Source of the DNA: Chitinophagaceae bacterium
GTDB lineage: Bacteria; Bacteroidota; Bacteroidia; Chitinophagales; Chitinophagaceae
Length of the DNA stretch: 64,000 bases
Reading direction: 5' to 3'
Assembly (NCBI GenBank): GCA_014379345.1
Contig: JACMLY010000120.1
Location: 1-64,000 of the forward strand
Position 1 is the first letter of the stretch, and each line of letters opens with the position of its first letter. A program made the translations under genes and the position numbers. The notes under the pieces were generated by a model. The model did not search any database. It was not told where the DNA came from and was given only the letters and a program-made list of their open reading frames with translations. Shown here in pieces: positions 37,401-44,185 of the stretch.

Positions 37401-40150
37401 AGATGATAAAAAGCTTCGAATGGCAGACATATAATAGTGAACAAAGCCTGAATAAAATTTCGGTAAGCGGCTCTTATAGAAGTTTTAATATGTTGTTTTA
37501 TGAGAACATCCTCGGGCCGGTGTATCATGTTCCAGAGAGTGGTAATTACCGAAGGAAGAATGATTATGGCAATCACCGATAAGGTCCAGAACCATGAAGA
37601 CTCCAAGACTGTCCACCCTAATACCAGCAGCAGCGTAAGCGCAATAGGAACAAGACTGCGCCTGACGTTATCAAAAATTTTCCACCTTGACAGCGTCGAC
37701 AAGGGGTTTTTCTGTAATCGTTTATTGCTTCCCGGTACAAAGGGAAGTAGCCATCCGCCGATCTGCCAATCGCCACGGATCCATCGGTGGCGCCTGCTGA
37801 CGTCGACCCGGTAACTTGCGGGGTATTCTTCATACAATTGCACATCGCTTAAAAACCCGGAACGCGTATAGCATCCTTCAAGAAGATCGTGGCTGAGGAT
37901 ACGATTCTCCGGAAAGCGGTCATTTAAAGCTTGTTCAAATATTTCTACCTCATAAATACCTTTTCCAATAAAGGACCCTTCTCTGAAGAGGTCCTGGTAC
38001 ACGTCTGAAACTGCGCGGGTGTAAGGGTCCAGGCCTGAGTCATTGGCATGCATCTGCGCATACCAGGAGCGATTTGATCCGGCGAGGCTAACAGCAACCC
38101 GGGGTTGAAGAATGCCATATCCCTGAACGACCCTTTTCTTTTTTTTGCTATACCTGGCCCGGTTCAGCGGGTGCGATAACGTTGCAGTCAGCTTCCAGGC
38201 AGAATCCCGGGGCAGTTGGGTATCCGAATCCAGCGTGATAACATATTTTACCTGGGTATAGAGTTCGGGTTCGCCCACAATACATGAAAAATTATCAGTG
38301 GTTCCCCCATGCAAGAGGCTATTTAAGTCTGTGAGTTTACCACGTTTTCTTTCATAACCCATCCATATTTTATCTTTCGGGTTCCATTTGCGCGGACGAT
38401 GAAAAAGAAAAAACAGTTCGTTTTTTTCTGACCCATATTTTTGGTTGAGACCTTCAATTAACTTTTTCACCGATTCAAGCAACTGGTCGTCCTCCGGCAT
38501 TTTTTCCTGGGGTGCATCCTTAAAATCTGTCAACAGTCCAAAATAAAGGTTCTCATCCCGGTTAGCCAGGAACCTTACCTCAAGGGCTTCTACCAAAGTA
38601 TTTATTTCATCCTGCGTATTAAAAAGTGCCGGTACCACAACCAGGGTTCGGCTTTCGGGAGCGATCCCCTTAGAGTAATCCATTCGCGGAAGCAGTGATG
38701 GTTTTACTAATAACGTAACAATCCAATTGACGACTGAAACGGCTAGTTGACTTGCTGAGAGAATTGAAAAAATGGCCACCACAGTGAGCAGATTGTTTGC
38801 TATTCCGCTACTATATGCTTTCAATACCAGACCACCGCTGATTGCAAGTGTTATTAATGTGATGCTGCCGGCATATAAAAATGTGGGATACCTGCTGATC
38901 CATTTTTTTAATTTTTCCCGGAAAGAAAATTGAGCTTTTGCCAGTTTTTCCGTTTGAGCCAGGCCTTTATCTACCAGGTAGTAGCCGACATGCATGGTGC
39001 GTTTTTCAGCGTTCTCGCGTGCAGCGCTTTTCTGGCCAAGTTCAATGGCGATGCGGGCAACCTCGTGTTGAGAAGCACTGCTGATTTTTGCAATTTTTTC
39101 AACAACATGCCGGTAATGGTCGCGTGTGTGAAAATCCATTTGACTATACACACCGTCAATATCTTCACGAAGCGTCTGCTCTACAATGCTCATGGTTTCG
39201 ATGAACTCACGCCAGTCCATATTGGCCAGAAAACGCAGACTTCCAATACTATTGCTCATAGAAACCTGGTCAGCGGCCTGTTTCTGGCTTTCCTGCTGAA
39301 CAAGATCGTTACTCGTAAGGCTCATTTCCGAAAGTCGTTGCTCCATCCACGTAAGGGGTAAGGCAAGTGTGGGTCCTTTTCCCTGTAAACGCCTCGTCAG
39401 CTCTGCAACAAATGAACTTTCCATGGGAGGATCAGACCGGGCCATATCTGCGATGACAAGAATCAGGCTTTTGGGGTCCTTCTCCGCTATTTCTTTCATT
39501 TTGTCGGCCCAATAGTCGGCCAGGTTCCGGTTGATACGGCCGATGGCAATTCGCACGGCTACCCGCCGTAAATTTTCGATCAGCGCCAGGCGAAGCATAA
39601 TGGGTATAGCCCAGAGTTCGCCCAGTTCAAGATGAGTGATGCTCTGATAGGCTGCAATAAAACCACTGAGACCGCCGGCGTCGACACGGCCGTCACTATG
39701 AGAGATGATCCCAAGGGCGATATCATAGACACGCGGAAGTCCTTCTGAGGGACCACCGGATAACCAGGGAAGACTTTCGCTATAACCTTTTGGAAGATGT
39801 TTTTTTCCGGTGCGGATCTGATCTTCGATCAGATAAAAATTATCGAGCAACCATTCCCCTGCAGGAGTGATTCTCCGATTTGCAATGACTGTTTCGGTTA
39901 AAAGATCATGTACTTCCACAAGCACATCTTCGTTGTCGGCCAGTCTTTTTAAAAGCTGATCAGGTGCCTGGCCAATCCCGGTTTTGTGCGACAAGGCGAG
40001 GGACTTGCTGTATTGTGCCATTTGATCAGCAGTGAATAACTCAGCCCTTAGTGGAGGTTTTTCATTCGCATACTTGCGCATCAGGTTTACACCTGGAAAT
40101 GATATTCCAAGATGCGATAAAATATCCTGGATAGTATTTTGTATAACCAA
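31406..40150 (-). CDS. cyclic beta-1,2-glucan synthase (NdvB/Cgs type)
   Basis: A 2,914-residue membrane enzyme close to the roughly 2,800 residues of NdvB/Cgs. It should polymerise glucose from UDP-glucose into beta-1,2-glucan, trim it by phosphorolysis and close the ring. Parts in order: N-terminal soluble region, hydrophobic helices near 420-470, GT84 glycosyltransferase with the DxD motif in ITLDSDTQLPRD (about 637), helices near 830-900 and 960-1000, two carbohydrate-binding-like regions, and a C-terminal GH94 phosphorylase with SGDWNDGMDMVG and GESVWLGWF near 2580. The first codon is a TTG (40150); the first ATG is at 40081 (MRKYANEKPPLRAELF), which is an alternative start. It stands alone in its neighbourhood. 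The product would be an osmoregulated or surface glucan, inferred from the family. Confidence 0.92.
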   Translation of the reverse strand: MVIQNTIQDILSHLGISFPGVNLMRKYANEKPPLRAELFTADQMAQYSKSLALSHKTGIGQAPDQLLKRLADNEDVLVEVHDLLTETVIANRRITPAGEWLLDNFYLIEDQIRTGKKHLPKGYSESLPWLSGGPSEGLPRVYDIALGIISHSDGRVDAGGLSGFIAAYQSITHLELGELWAIPIMLRLALIENLRRVAVRIAIGRINRNLADYWADKMKEIAEKDPKSLILVIADMARSDPPMESSFVAELTRRLQGKGPTLALPLTWMEQRLSEMSLTSNDLVQQESQKQAADQVSMSNSIGSLRFLANMDWREFIETMSIVEQTLREDIDGVYSQMDFHTRDHYRHVVEKIAKISSASQHEVARIAIELGQKSAARENAEKRTMHVGYYLVDKGLAQTEKLAKAQFSFREKLKKWISRYPTFLYAGSITLITLAISGGLVLKAYSSGIANNLLTVVAIFSILSASQLAVSVVNWIVTLLVKPSLLPRMDYSKGIAPESRTLVVVPALFNTQDEINTLVEALEVRFLANRDENLYFGLLTDFKDAPQEKMPEDDQLLESVKKLIEGLNQKYGSEKNELFFLFHRPRKWNPKDKIWMGYERKRGKLTDLNSLLHGGTTDNFSCIVGEPELYTQVKYVITLDSDTQLPRDSAWKLTATLSHPLNRARYSKKKKRVVQGYGILQPRVAVSLAGSNRSWYAQMHANDSGLDPYTRAVSDVYQDLFREGSFIGKGIYEVEIFEQALNDRFPENRILSHDLLEGCYTRSGFLSDVQLYEEYPASYRVDVSRRHRWIRGDWQIGGWLLPFVPGSNKRLQKNPLSTLSRWKIFDNVRRSLVPIALTLLLVLGWTVLESSWFWTLSVIAIIILPSVITTLWNMIHRPEDVLIKQHIKTSIRAAYRNFIQALFTIICLPFEAFYHLDAIILTTWRMLITRKKLLEWNPSGNLEKTNPKGLVDSFRTMWIGPFMGLAIFVSLVIYNPIALIVAIPILILWILSPAVAWIVSLPFGKKEANLTPDQTIFLQMLARKTWAFFEKFVGPEDNWLPPDNFQEHPVPIIAHRTSPTNIGLSLLANLSAYDFGYITVSDLLGRTANTVSTMEKMEKFRGHFYNWYDTETLQLLPPRYVSTVDSGNLAGHLLTLRQGLISLPHQKILSPRLFEGLRVTLRVLENTIDKSGSGIFTAFKKTLDPLLTAETIELSTIQNSIEKLAKQIGDILQQQEINTENETYLWSAALAKQCQSALSEIAIFTPWVLLPQAPQKFSDVSFISELPTLHQLARIEIDFLPEINRRRSSDNTVEENQWLDALQSAIVQGAQMANEKIVSIDSLVTKTFELADMEYDFLHDKSKHLLSIGYNVEEHRRDPSYYDLLASEARLCTFVAIAQGKLPQESWFALGRLLTNTGGDPILLSWSGSMFEYLMPLLVMPTYENTLLDQTNKATVESQIEYGSQRGVAWGVSESGYNMVDANFNYQYRAFGVPGLGLKRGLGADLVIAPYASVMALMVSPEAACENLEQLAEEGFAGRYGFYEAIDYTSSRLPRGQSFAVVKSFMVHHQGMSFLSLAYLLLDRPMQKRFESEPQFQATLLLLQERIPKTTSYFTHTTDVADTSTTTLGTAAVRLINNPNTAVPEVQLLSNGRYHVMVTNAGGGYSRWKDISVTRWREDSTCDNWGTFCYIREENGSYWSAAHQPVLKQVKNYEVTFSQGHAEYRLRDKDFETKTEIIVSPEDDIEMRRVRITNKSRSRKSIEITSYTEVVLTSAAADMIHPAFSNLFVQTEIIPDHHAILCTRRPRSVEDKSPWMFHLMKAHGAETTEVSYETDRMKFIGRGNTISNPDAMNHSESLSNTQGSVLDPIVSIRYRIFIEPDETAIVDLVFGIAETREICQGLIEKYQDRILADRAIELSWTHSQVILQQINATEADAQLYGRLASSIIYVNPSLRADPSVLIRNHRGQSALWSYSISGDLPIVLLQISDSANIALVKQLVQAHAYWRLKGMAVDLVIWNEDQGGYRQVLQEQILSLMTAGIGANMTDRPGGIFVRNADQISMEDRILLQTVARVIITDTKGTLADQVNLRRTGKTAMPNLIPSLSHTITRLATPNPPQQDLQFFNGLGGFTPNGREYKITVSETQRTPAPWVNVIANAKFGTVISESGQSYTWAMNAHEYRLTPWNNDPVSDRSGEAFYIRDEESGYFWSPAPLPVRGSATYTVRHGFGYSVFECTEDGIYSELWVYVSLTESIKFNVLRLKNNSGRARRLTITGYAEWVLGDVRSKSVMHIVTELDTSSGALFAKNQYNSEFNEHVAFFDVDDASRYLTGDRTEFIGRNGSLKKPDAMFRSKLSGRTGAALDPCAAIQISCDLAIGQERDAIFRLGTGINAYEASITLRQFRGLNAANKVLEEVHEYWEKTLGALQVETPNQALNILTNGWLVYQTLACRLWARSGFYQSGGAFGFRDQLQDVIAIIHTEPALARAQILLGASRQFKEGDVQHWWHPPSGRGVRTRCSDDFLWLPFVTSRYVLTTGDTGILEERSQFLEGRSLNPGEESYYDLPRHSDISASLYEHCVQAIQKGLAVGEHGLPLIGSGDWNDGMDMVGRHGRGESVWLGWFLYSVLKLFSKIALIKNDNTFSNLCIEKADQLKLNIDRHAWDGEWYRRAYFDDGAILGSATNDECQIDSIAQSWSVLSGAGNPQRAQLAMESVNKRLVRRDIGLIQLLDPPFDKSVLNPGYIKGYVPGVRENGGQYTHAAIWMVMASAAIGNSSRAWELFDIINPINHGKTKEEMLVYKVEPYVVAADVYASPQHKGRGGWTWYTGSSGWMYQLIVESLLGLRLEVDKLHIAPSPHPEWKSFSVKYRFRNTFYLIKVIQKDTQEEIISVTTNGSPVKDQTIHLVDDQLEHSVEIHIPVKPIAIIEPLQQQKV

Positions 40151-40458
40151 TTGTTATGAACGTTTTATTTGAAAAATCCGTAAAAATCGGCCTGGGTACA
40201 ATATGAAGTACAAATCCCGTATCAAGCTTACCAACCCTATTCTTGTTTATGGTGAGAAAGATGCGGGAAAGTTCACAATTTACTTTTACCGGGTTCTACA
40301 ATTCTATGCAAGCGTCGTACCTATTATTGGGTTATAGGGAAATTCTATAAATATATTGATTATTATTCGTTTGAATGACGGTATCTCGGGTAGTGCACAA
40401 CATTACCGGCCAGTTTTGCGCCCATGAATTTTTAAATGTTCAGGTTAATAATATCTTT
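40151..40458. other. divergent region between glucan synthase and GRDP-like gene
   Basis: This 308-bp AT-rich gap has no gene I can support. The box TTCGTTTG at 40366-40373 is one mismatch from the TAnnTTTG -7 box. If used, it argues for the downstream ATG at 40459 as the true start of the next gene. No dyad stands out. Confidence 0.35.
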
Positions 40459-41214
40459 ATGGACAAGCCGGCAACTATGGATAAACAGCAATTATGGCGA
40501 AGCCTCAGAACGTACCATTTCGATAATCTTGTTCCCCCGCATCTATGGAGTCGGATACAGGAAGCTTTTGGAGGTGAAAATGCTTCCACCCAGGCTTTTG
40601 CAGACAAAATCAGCCGGAAGTTGGGATGGACCAATGGATATGCATTGCAGGCCATTGCCGAGTATAAAAAATTTGTGTACCTGGCAGTGGTAAGCGATTT
40701 TAACGTAACACCTTCTAAAATTATTGATCAGGTTTGGCATGAGCATTTACTATTTAATAAGGCTTACAGGGAATTCTGTAGTGAGGTAATTAATTACACG
40801 CTCGATCACAATCCCGAATTGGTTCAAACAGGAGAAGGCGTGGCCATTTTCAATAAACAGTACTTTGATACGATCGATCTATATAAAAGGGAGTTTGGGA
40901 CAGATCCTCCTGCTCATATCTGGAATCTTACAAAGTTTGCAGGCAAATCCCTGCGTACGGATGAAGATGAATCAAAAAAGAAAAAAAATCCGGGAGGCGG
41001 ATTTGCAGGTTCCTCTGCAGACGATATTCCGCTTTTCTTATTATTTGCTTCTCCTGATCAGCAGGGGGCATCCGGAGATTTTCCTGAATTCGGCGGATTT
41101 GGCGATGGAAGTACCGGAGGTGCCGGCGCAGATGGAAACTGGGACAGCGGTTCGAACGATTCCGGTAGCTGCAGCGCCAACTCCTGCAGTTCATCGTGCG
41201 GAGGAGGAGACTGA
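40459..41214 (+). CDS. GRDP-like (glycine-rich domain) protein with Cys-rich tail
   Basis: A 251-residue protein of unknown function, weakly matched to the GRDP-like family by its central motif DQVWHEHLLFNKAYREFC (about residues 90-107), which has His residues typical of that group. A short basic stretch SKKKKNPGG follows, then a Gly-rich and Cys-rich tail ending SCSANSCSSSCGGGD, similar in style to TIGR04222-linked proteins. No signal peptide or membrane helix is visible. The start is taken at 40459 (MDKPATMDKQQLW). An ATG at 40375 in the same frame adds 28 residues that do not look like protein. No close neighbour explains its role. Confidence 0.6.
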   Translation: MDKPATMDKQQLWRSLRTYHFDNLVPPHLWSRIQEAFGGENASTQAFADKISRKLGWTNGYALQAIAEYKKFVYLAVVSDFNVTPSKIIDQVWHEHLLFNKAYREFCSEVINYTLDHNPELVQTGEGVAIFNKQYFDTIDLYKREFGTDPPAHIWNLTKFAGKSLRTDEDESKKKKNPGGGFAGSSADDIPLFLLFASPDQQGASGDFPEFGGFGDGSTGGAGADGNWDSGSNDSGSCSANSCSSSCGGGD

Positions 41215-41307
41215 TTCGCTGATCGTATCATTACTATATGCTTATTTATGAAAGCCGTTGTTGCTGTTTTAAAGAACAACATGCTTCTGCATTGAATTTA
41301 TAATTTC

Positions 41308-41365
41308 GCGATTGTCTTTTTATTCGGGAAATCCCCATCATTATGTCGTTGGTGAAAGCACCAAC
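41308..41365. repeat. dispersed copy of the GTTGGTG-hairpin element
   Basis: GCGATTGTCTTTT (41308-41320) is followed by the hairpin GTTGGTG AAAG CACCAAC (41348-41365). The first tandem copy near the left edge has GCGATTGCCTTTT (23-35) followed by the same hairpin (58-85) at nearly the same spacing. So the element occurs at least three times in this window. It lies upstream of the Crp/Fnr gene. Confidence 0.7.
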
Positions 41366-41417
41366 AACAGTAACAAAAGGCTTAATACATTGATTTGTAG
41401 AAATCTTACTTTTAATT

Positions 41418-42047
41418 ATGCCCCAGGTATCATCGTTACAGTTACAGATTTTCAGAAAGAACCTCGAACCATTTGTTGTTTTTTCAGACGAGGAGTGGAT
41501 CCTTTTTTGTAATCGCCTCCACCTCCGCAGGATAAAGAAAAAAATGAAATTTGCCGCTCATGGCAAAATATGTAACGAGGTAGGTTTTATTTTAAACGGT
41601 TCTTTCCGCTTCTTTTTTGTGAAGGATGGGATAGAGATCAGCAATTATTTTTCTTTTCAAAATGAATTTATCAGTTCTTACCGTAGCTTTTTAAAAAGAG
41701 AGCCCAGCCTGATCAACATAGAGGCAATGGAAGATTCGCAGATCATTTATTTTTCTTATACTTCACTTCAGGAATTACTAAAGGATGAGCGGGTAGTATT
41801 GAAGATGGAACGTTTTGGCAGGATGATAGCCGAATACCTGATCTGTTGTTATGAGGAAAGAGTGGTTTCGTTTGTAACCCAAACGCCGGAAGAACGATAC
41901 CGGCTACTACTTGAGAGCGGTGATGATCTTTTACAGCGTATACCTCAATATTATCTGGCAAATTATCTGGGTATAACGCCTGTTTCACTTTCGCGTATCC
42001 GCAAACGGATATTTGCAGCAATGAAGAGGCAAAAAATGGCTTCTTAA
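41418..42047 (+). CDS. Crp/Fnr-family transcriptional regulator
   Basis: A 209-residue regulator with an N-terminal cyclic-nucleotide-binding-like beta roll (about residues 20-125; GKICNEVGFILNGSFRFFF) and a C-terminal helix-turn-helix (about 165-205; YYLANYLGITPVSLSRIRKR). No Cys cluster for an iron-sulfur centre is seen, so it is not a classic Fnr. The glycine and arginine pattern of a true cAMP pocket is absent, so the ligand is unknown. It is followed by an array of three palindromes and then the epimerase-like gene, so it may control that gene and itself. Confidence 0.85.
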   Translation: MPQVSSLQLQIFRKNLEPFVVFSDEEWILFCNRLHLRRIKKKMKFAAHGKICNEVGFILNGSFRFFFVKDGIEISNYFSFQNEFISSYRSFLKREPSLINIEAMEDSQIIYFSYTSLQELLKDERVVLKMERFGRMIAEYLICCYEERVVSFVTQTPEERYRLLLESGDDLLQRIPQYYLANYLGITPVSLSRIRKRIFAAMKRQKMAS

Positions 42048-42115
42048 AACAGGAATTCTTTTATGATTCAGGAGATTCATTAAAGATATACAGCCTTTAG
42101 GTAGAAAAATCTGTA

Positions 42116-42137
42116 TCAGGCCACTATAGCGGCCTGA
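42116..42137. promoter_or_regulatory. palindrome copy 1 (TCAGGCCACTA type)
   Basis: TCAGGCCACTA followed by its reverse complement with one mismatch, centred at 42126.5. It lies 69 bp after the Crp/Fnr stop codon and is followed by GGGGGG and TATTTTT, so it could also act as a terminator. Copies 2 and 3 are at 42204-42227 and 42293-42320. Confidence 0.7.
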
Positions 42138-42203
42138 CGGGGGGTATTTTTCGAATAACGGGTATGAGTAATTCAAACATCCGATATTTTTCAGGCAGTC
42201 GGC

Positions 42204-42227
42204 GTCAGGCCACTATAGTGGCCTGAC
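42204..42227. promoter_or_regulatory. palindrome copy 2, perfect
   Basis: A perfect 24-bp palindrome with half-site GTCAGGCCACTA, centred at 42215.5, 89 bp from copy 1 and 91 bp from copy 3. Probable protein-binding site or element of a repeated hairpin. Confidence 0.8.
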
Positions 42228-42292
42228 CAGTGCATTGCTTTCGAATTAAAAGGGATTACCATTATTTCATACCTGCGAAGTTTTCACGATAG

Positions 42293-42320
42293 GTGTCAGG
42301 CCACTATAGTGGCCTGACAC
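42293..42320. promoter_or_regulatory. palindrome copy 3, perfect, abutting a -7 box
   Basis: A perfect 28-bp palindrome with half-site GTGTCAGGCCACTA, centred at 42306.5. It ends one base before TAAATTTG (42321-42328), so it occupies the place of the -33 element of the epimerase promoter. Binding there would activate or block that promoter. Confidence 0.8.
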
Positions 42321-42328
42321 TAAATTTG
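42321..42328 (+). promoter_or_regulatory. -7 box of the epimerase-like gene
   Basis: TAAATTTG is an exact TAnnTTTG match, 77 bp before the ATG at 42405, giving a leader of about 70 nt. There is no TTG at the usual -33 place. The palindrome fills it. Confidence 0.6.
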
Positions 42329-42404
42329 CATGACTACTTTATTATCTTTTGTTAACGATCGAAGCCCCGTTCAAAATATACCTTGCATACCTAAATAAAT
42401 AATT

Positions 42405-43337
42405 ATGCATACCATTTTAGGAGCAGGCGGACCAGTCGGCAGTTCTTTGACAAAAGTTTTATCAGAAGCAGGAGAAGAACTCCGGCTTGTCAGCCGCAGG
42501 AAAATTCAAACATCCGCACCAACCAGTTGGGTTGAAGCTGATCTTAAAGATTTTGAACAGGTAAAAAAAGCCGTGCAGGGCTCAGCCACAATATACATGA
42601 CCGCCGGACTACAATACAATAAAAAAATATGGGCAACGGAATGGCCTTTGATCATGAAAAACCTTATTAACGCAACAAAATCAACCGGGGCGCGACTCAT
42701 TTTCTTTGATAATGTATATATGTATGGACACGTCGAAGGCCCTATGACAGAGAGCACTCCTTATAAACCTTCCAGCAAAAAAGGAGAGATCAGGGCAAGG
42801 ATCGCAGAACAATTAATGAGCGAAGCAAAGGCAGGAAATATTAAAGCAACAATAGCAAGAGCTGCAGATTTCTACGGTGCCGAATCATTAAACAGTTTTT
42901 ATGATTCAATGGTGCTGGCAAAATATGCAAAAAAGCAAAAAGCCATGTGGTTGGGAAATGCCCGTACCAGGCATTCATTCACCTATGTTCCCGATACAGG
43001 AAAAGCTTTGTACATCCTGGCAAAAGATCCTCAATCTGATAATCAGGTCTGGCATTTGCCGACGGCCCCTTCACTAACCGGCATAGAATTTATTCAACTG
43101 GCTGCGAGAATATTTAATACCAGGCCAACTTACATGCAGGTGAATAAATTTTTACTAAATACAATTGGTCTGTTTAATAACGTAATACACGAAGCAGCAG
43201 AAATGTATTACCAATATCAGTACGATTATGTTTTTTCATCGCAAAAATTCGAACAGGCTTATGATATGAAGCCAACTTCCTATGAAGAGGGAATAAAATA
43301 TCTTTCCGGAACCTTATTCAGACAACCGCCTTCATGA
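42405..43337 (+). CDS. NAD(P)-dependent epimerase/dehydratase-like protein
   Basis: A 310-residue Rossmann-fold protein of the extended/atypical SDR type. The dinucleotide motif is GAGGPVGSSL at residues 6-15, followed by a strand-end Asp and the segment FDNVYMYGHVEG in the place of the usual Tyr region. A YxxxK catalytic pair is not obvious, so it may be a reductase or a regulator and not a true sugar epimerase. The C-terminal half (RARTRHSFTYVPD-like NARTRHSFTYVPDTGKAL, and WHLPTAPSLTGIEF) matches the NmrA/epimerase style. It is preceded by a Crp/Fnr gene and a palindrome array, so it is likely an inducible gene. Its substrate is unknown. Confidence 0.75.
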   Translation: MHTILGAGGPVGSSLTKVLSEAGEELRLVSRRKIQTSAPTSWVEADLKDFEQVKKAVQGSATIYMTAGLQYNKKIWATEWPLIMKNLINATKSTGARLIFFDNVYMYGHVEGPMTESTPYKPSSKKGEIRARIAEQLMSEAKAGNIKATIARAADFYGAESLNSFYDSMVLAKYAKKQKAMWLGNARTRHSFTYVPDTGKALYILAKDPQSDNQVWHLPTAPSLTGIEFIQLAARIFNTRPTYMQVNKFLLNTIGLFNNVIHEAAEMYYQYQYDYVFSSQKFEQAYDMKPTSYEEGIKYLSGTLFRQPPS

Positions 43338-43417
43338 GTTGGGAGAAACTTCGGCCCAGGCGAACACTATTGAATATAGATTCTTAGGATCTTCGTGCGT
43401 ACAAGGTTGTCAAAAAC

Positions 43418-44075
43418 TCAAGGCCTTGTATATCTTTCAAAAAAATCGATGATTTGTTTTGAAGGATCTAACTCCCACTTCTTAATCTCAAACAAATATT
43501 CCCTTTTTGGAAGTGTGAGCTGGTGAGCAGCCGGTCTTTGTCGTAACAAAAGTACATCGAGTCAAAAGTCAATTCATCAAACTTTTTGATAGGTATATAT
43601 TTTTCATATAGAAATTTGTTTTGGGTATCCCATCTACTTTCAACCAAACTATCATTGCCCCCGGATTAAATTGAGCTGTGCAAAACGCCCGATTCGTTAA
43701 AAGAGAATCTATCCGGCGCTTGCTTCCTTTACTTGTATCATTTATTGATTTGTATAGATTTCCATACACATCACCCTTCTTGAACAAAAAGTACGGTTCG
43801 GTGTCTGGTAGTTTTTGATTATTTTCAAATCTCCTGTTTGCAGGTAATCAATATAAAACGAAATCTTCCCGGTAAAGAATAAGTATAGTGTCACGAAGGT
43901 TGAAAAAGGTTTGTTCTCCTTTATTAAGAATAATCACCGGGTAATTCACGATCAATTCGAGGGAACGTACCCTATTATCTTTTTCATAATATGCACTGAT
44001 ACAAAAATAAAAAACGAAGGCTGTTATAACTGCACATGCTGTTGGTAAGGTAATTTTAAACTTAAAAATTCGCAT
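43418..44075 (-). pseudogene. broken hypothetical gene (one stop, two frameshifts)
   Basis: Read from 44075, the frame encodes a protein with a membrane helix near residues 10-29, then hits an in-frame TGA (43848-43850) after EDFVLY. The same frame continues as LPANRRFENNQKLPDTEPYF and beyond. At a run of five G (43658-43662 on the minus strand) one added base joins it to NDSLVESRWDTQNKFLYEKY. At a run of five A (43504-43508) one more added base joins it to REYLFEIKKWELDPSKQIID, ending at a stop at 43418-43420. The three pieces read as one protein of about 219 codons. I do not recognise the family. Neighbours are intact, so this is either decay or sequencing error in homopolymers. Confidence 0.8.
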
Positions 44076-44185
44076 ATTTAAAATATTGCATTCACGAAAT
44101 GATCAAGTCCTGGTTACAGTACAGGAAACTTCCAGGCAATAAACATACAGGGCAGTGAAAAACTTAACTATTTCTGTGGTACAAA

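Noticed and set aside
42116..42320. CRISPR-like spacing of three short repeats
   Set aside because: Only three copies, each a palindrome, 65-bp spacers of unlike type, no leader or cas gene. Operator or hairpin array is the better reading.
43569..44075. Two separate small minus-strand genes
   Set aside because: They are in the same frame with only a TGA between them and continue by frameshift to 43418, so they are pieces of one gene.
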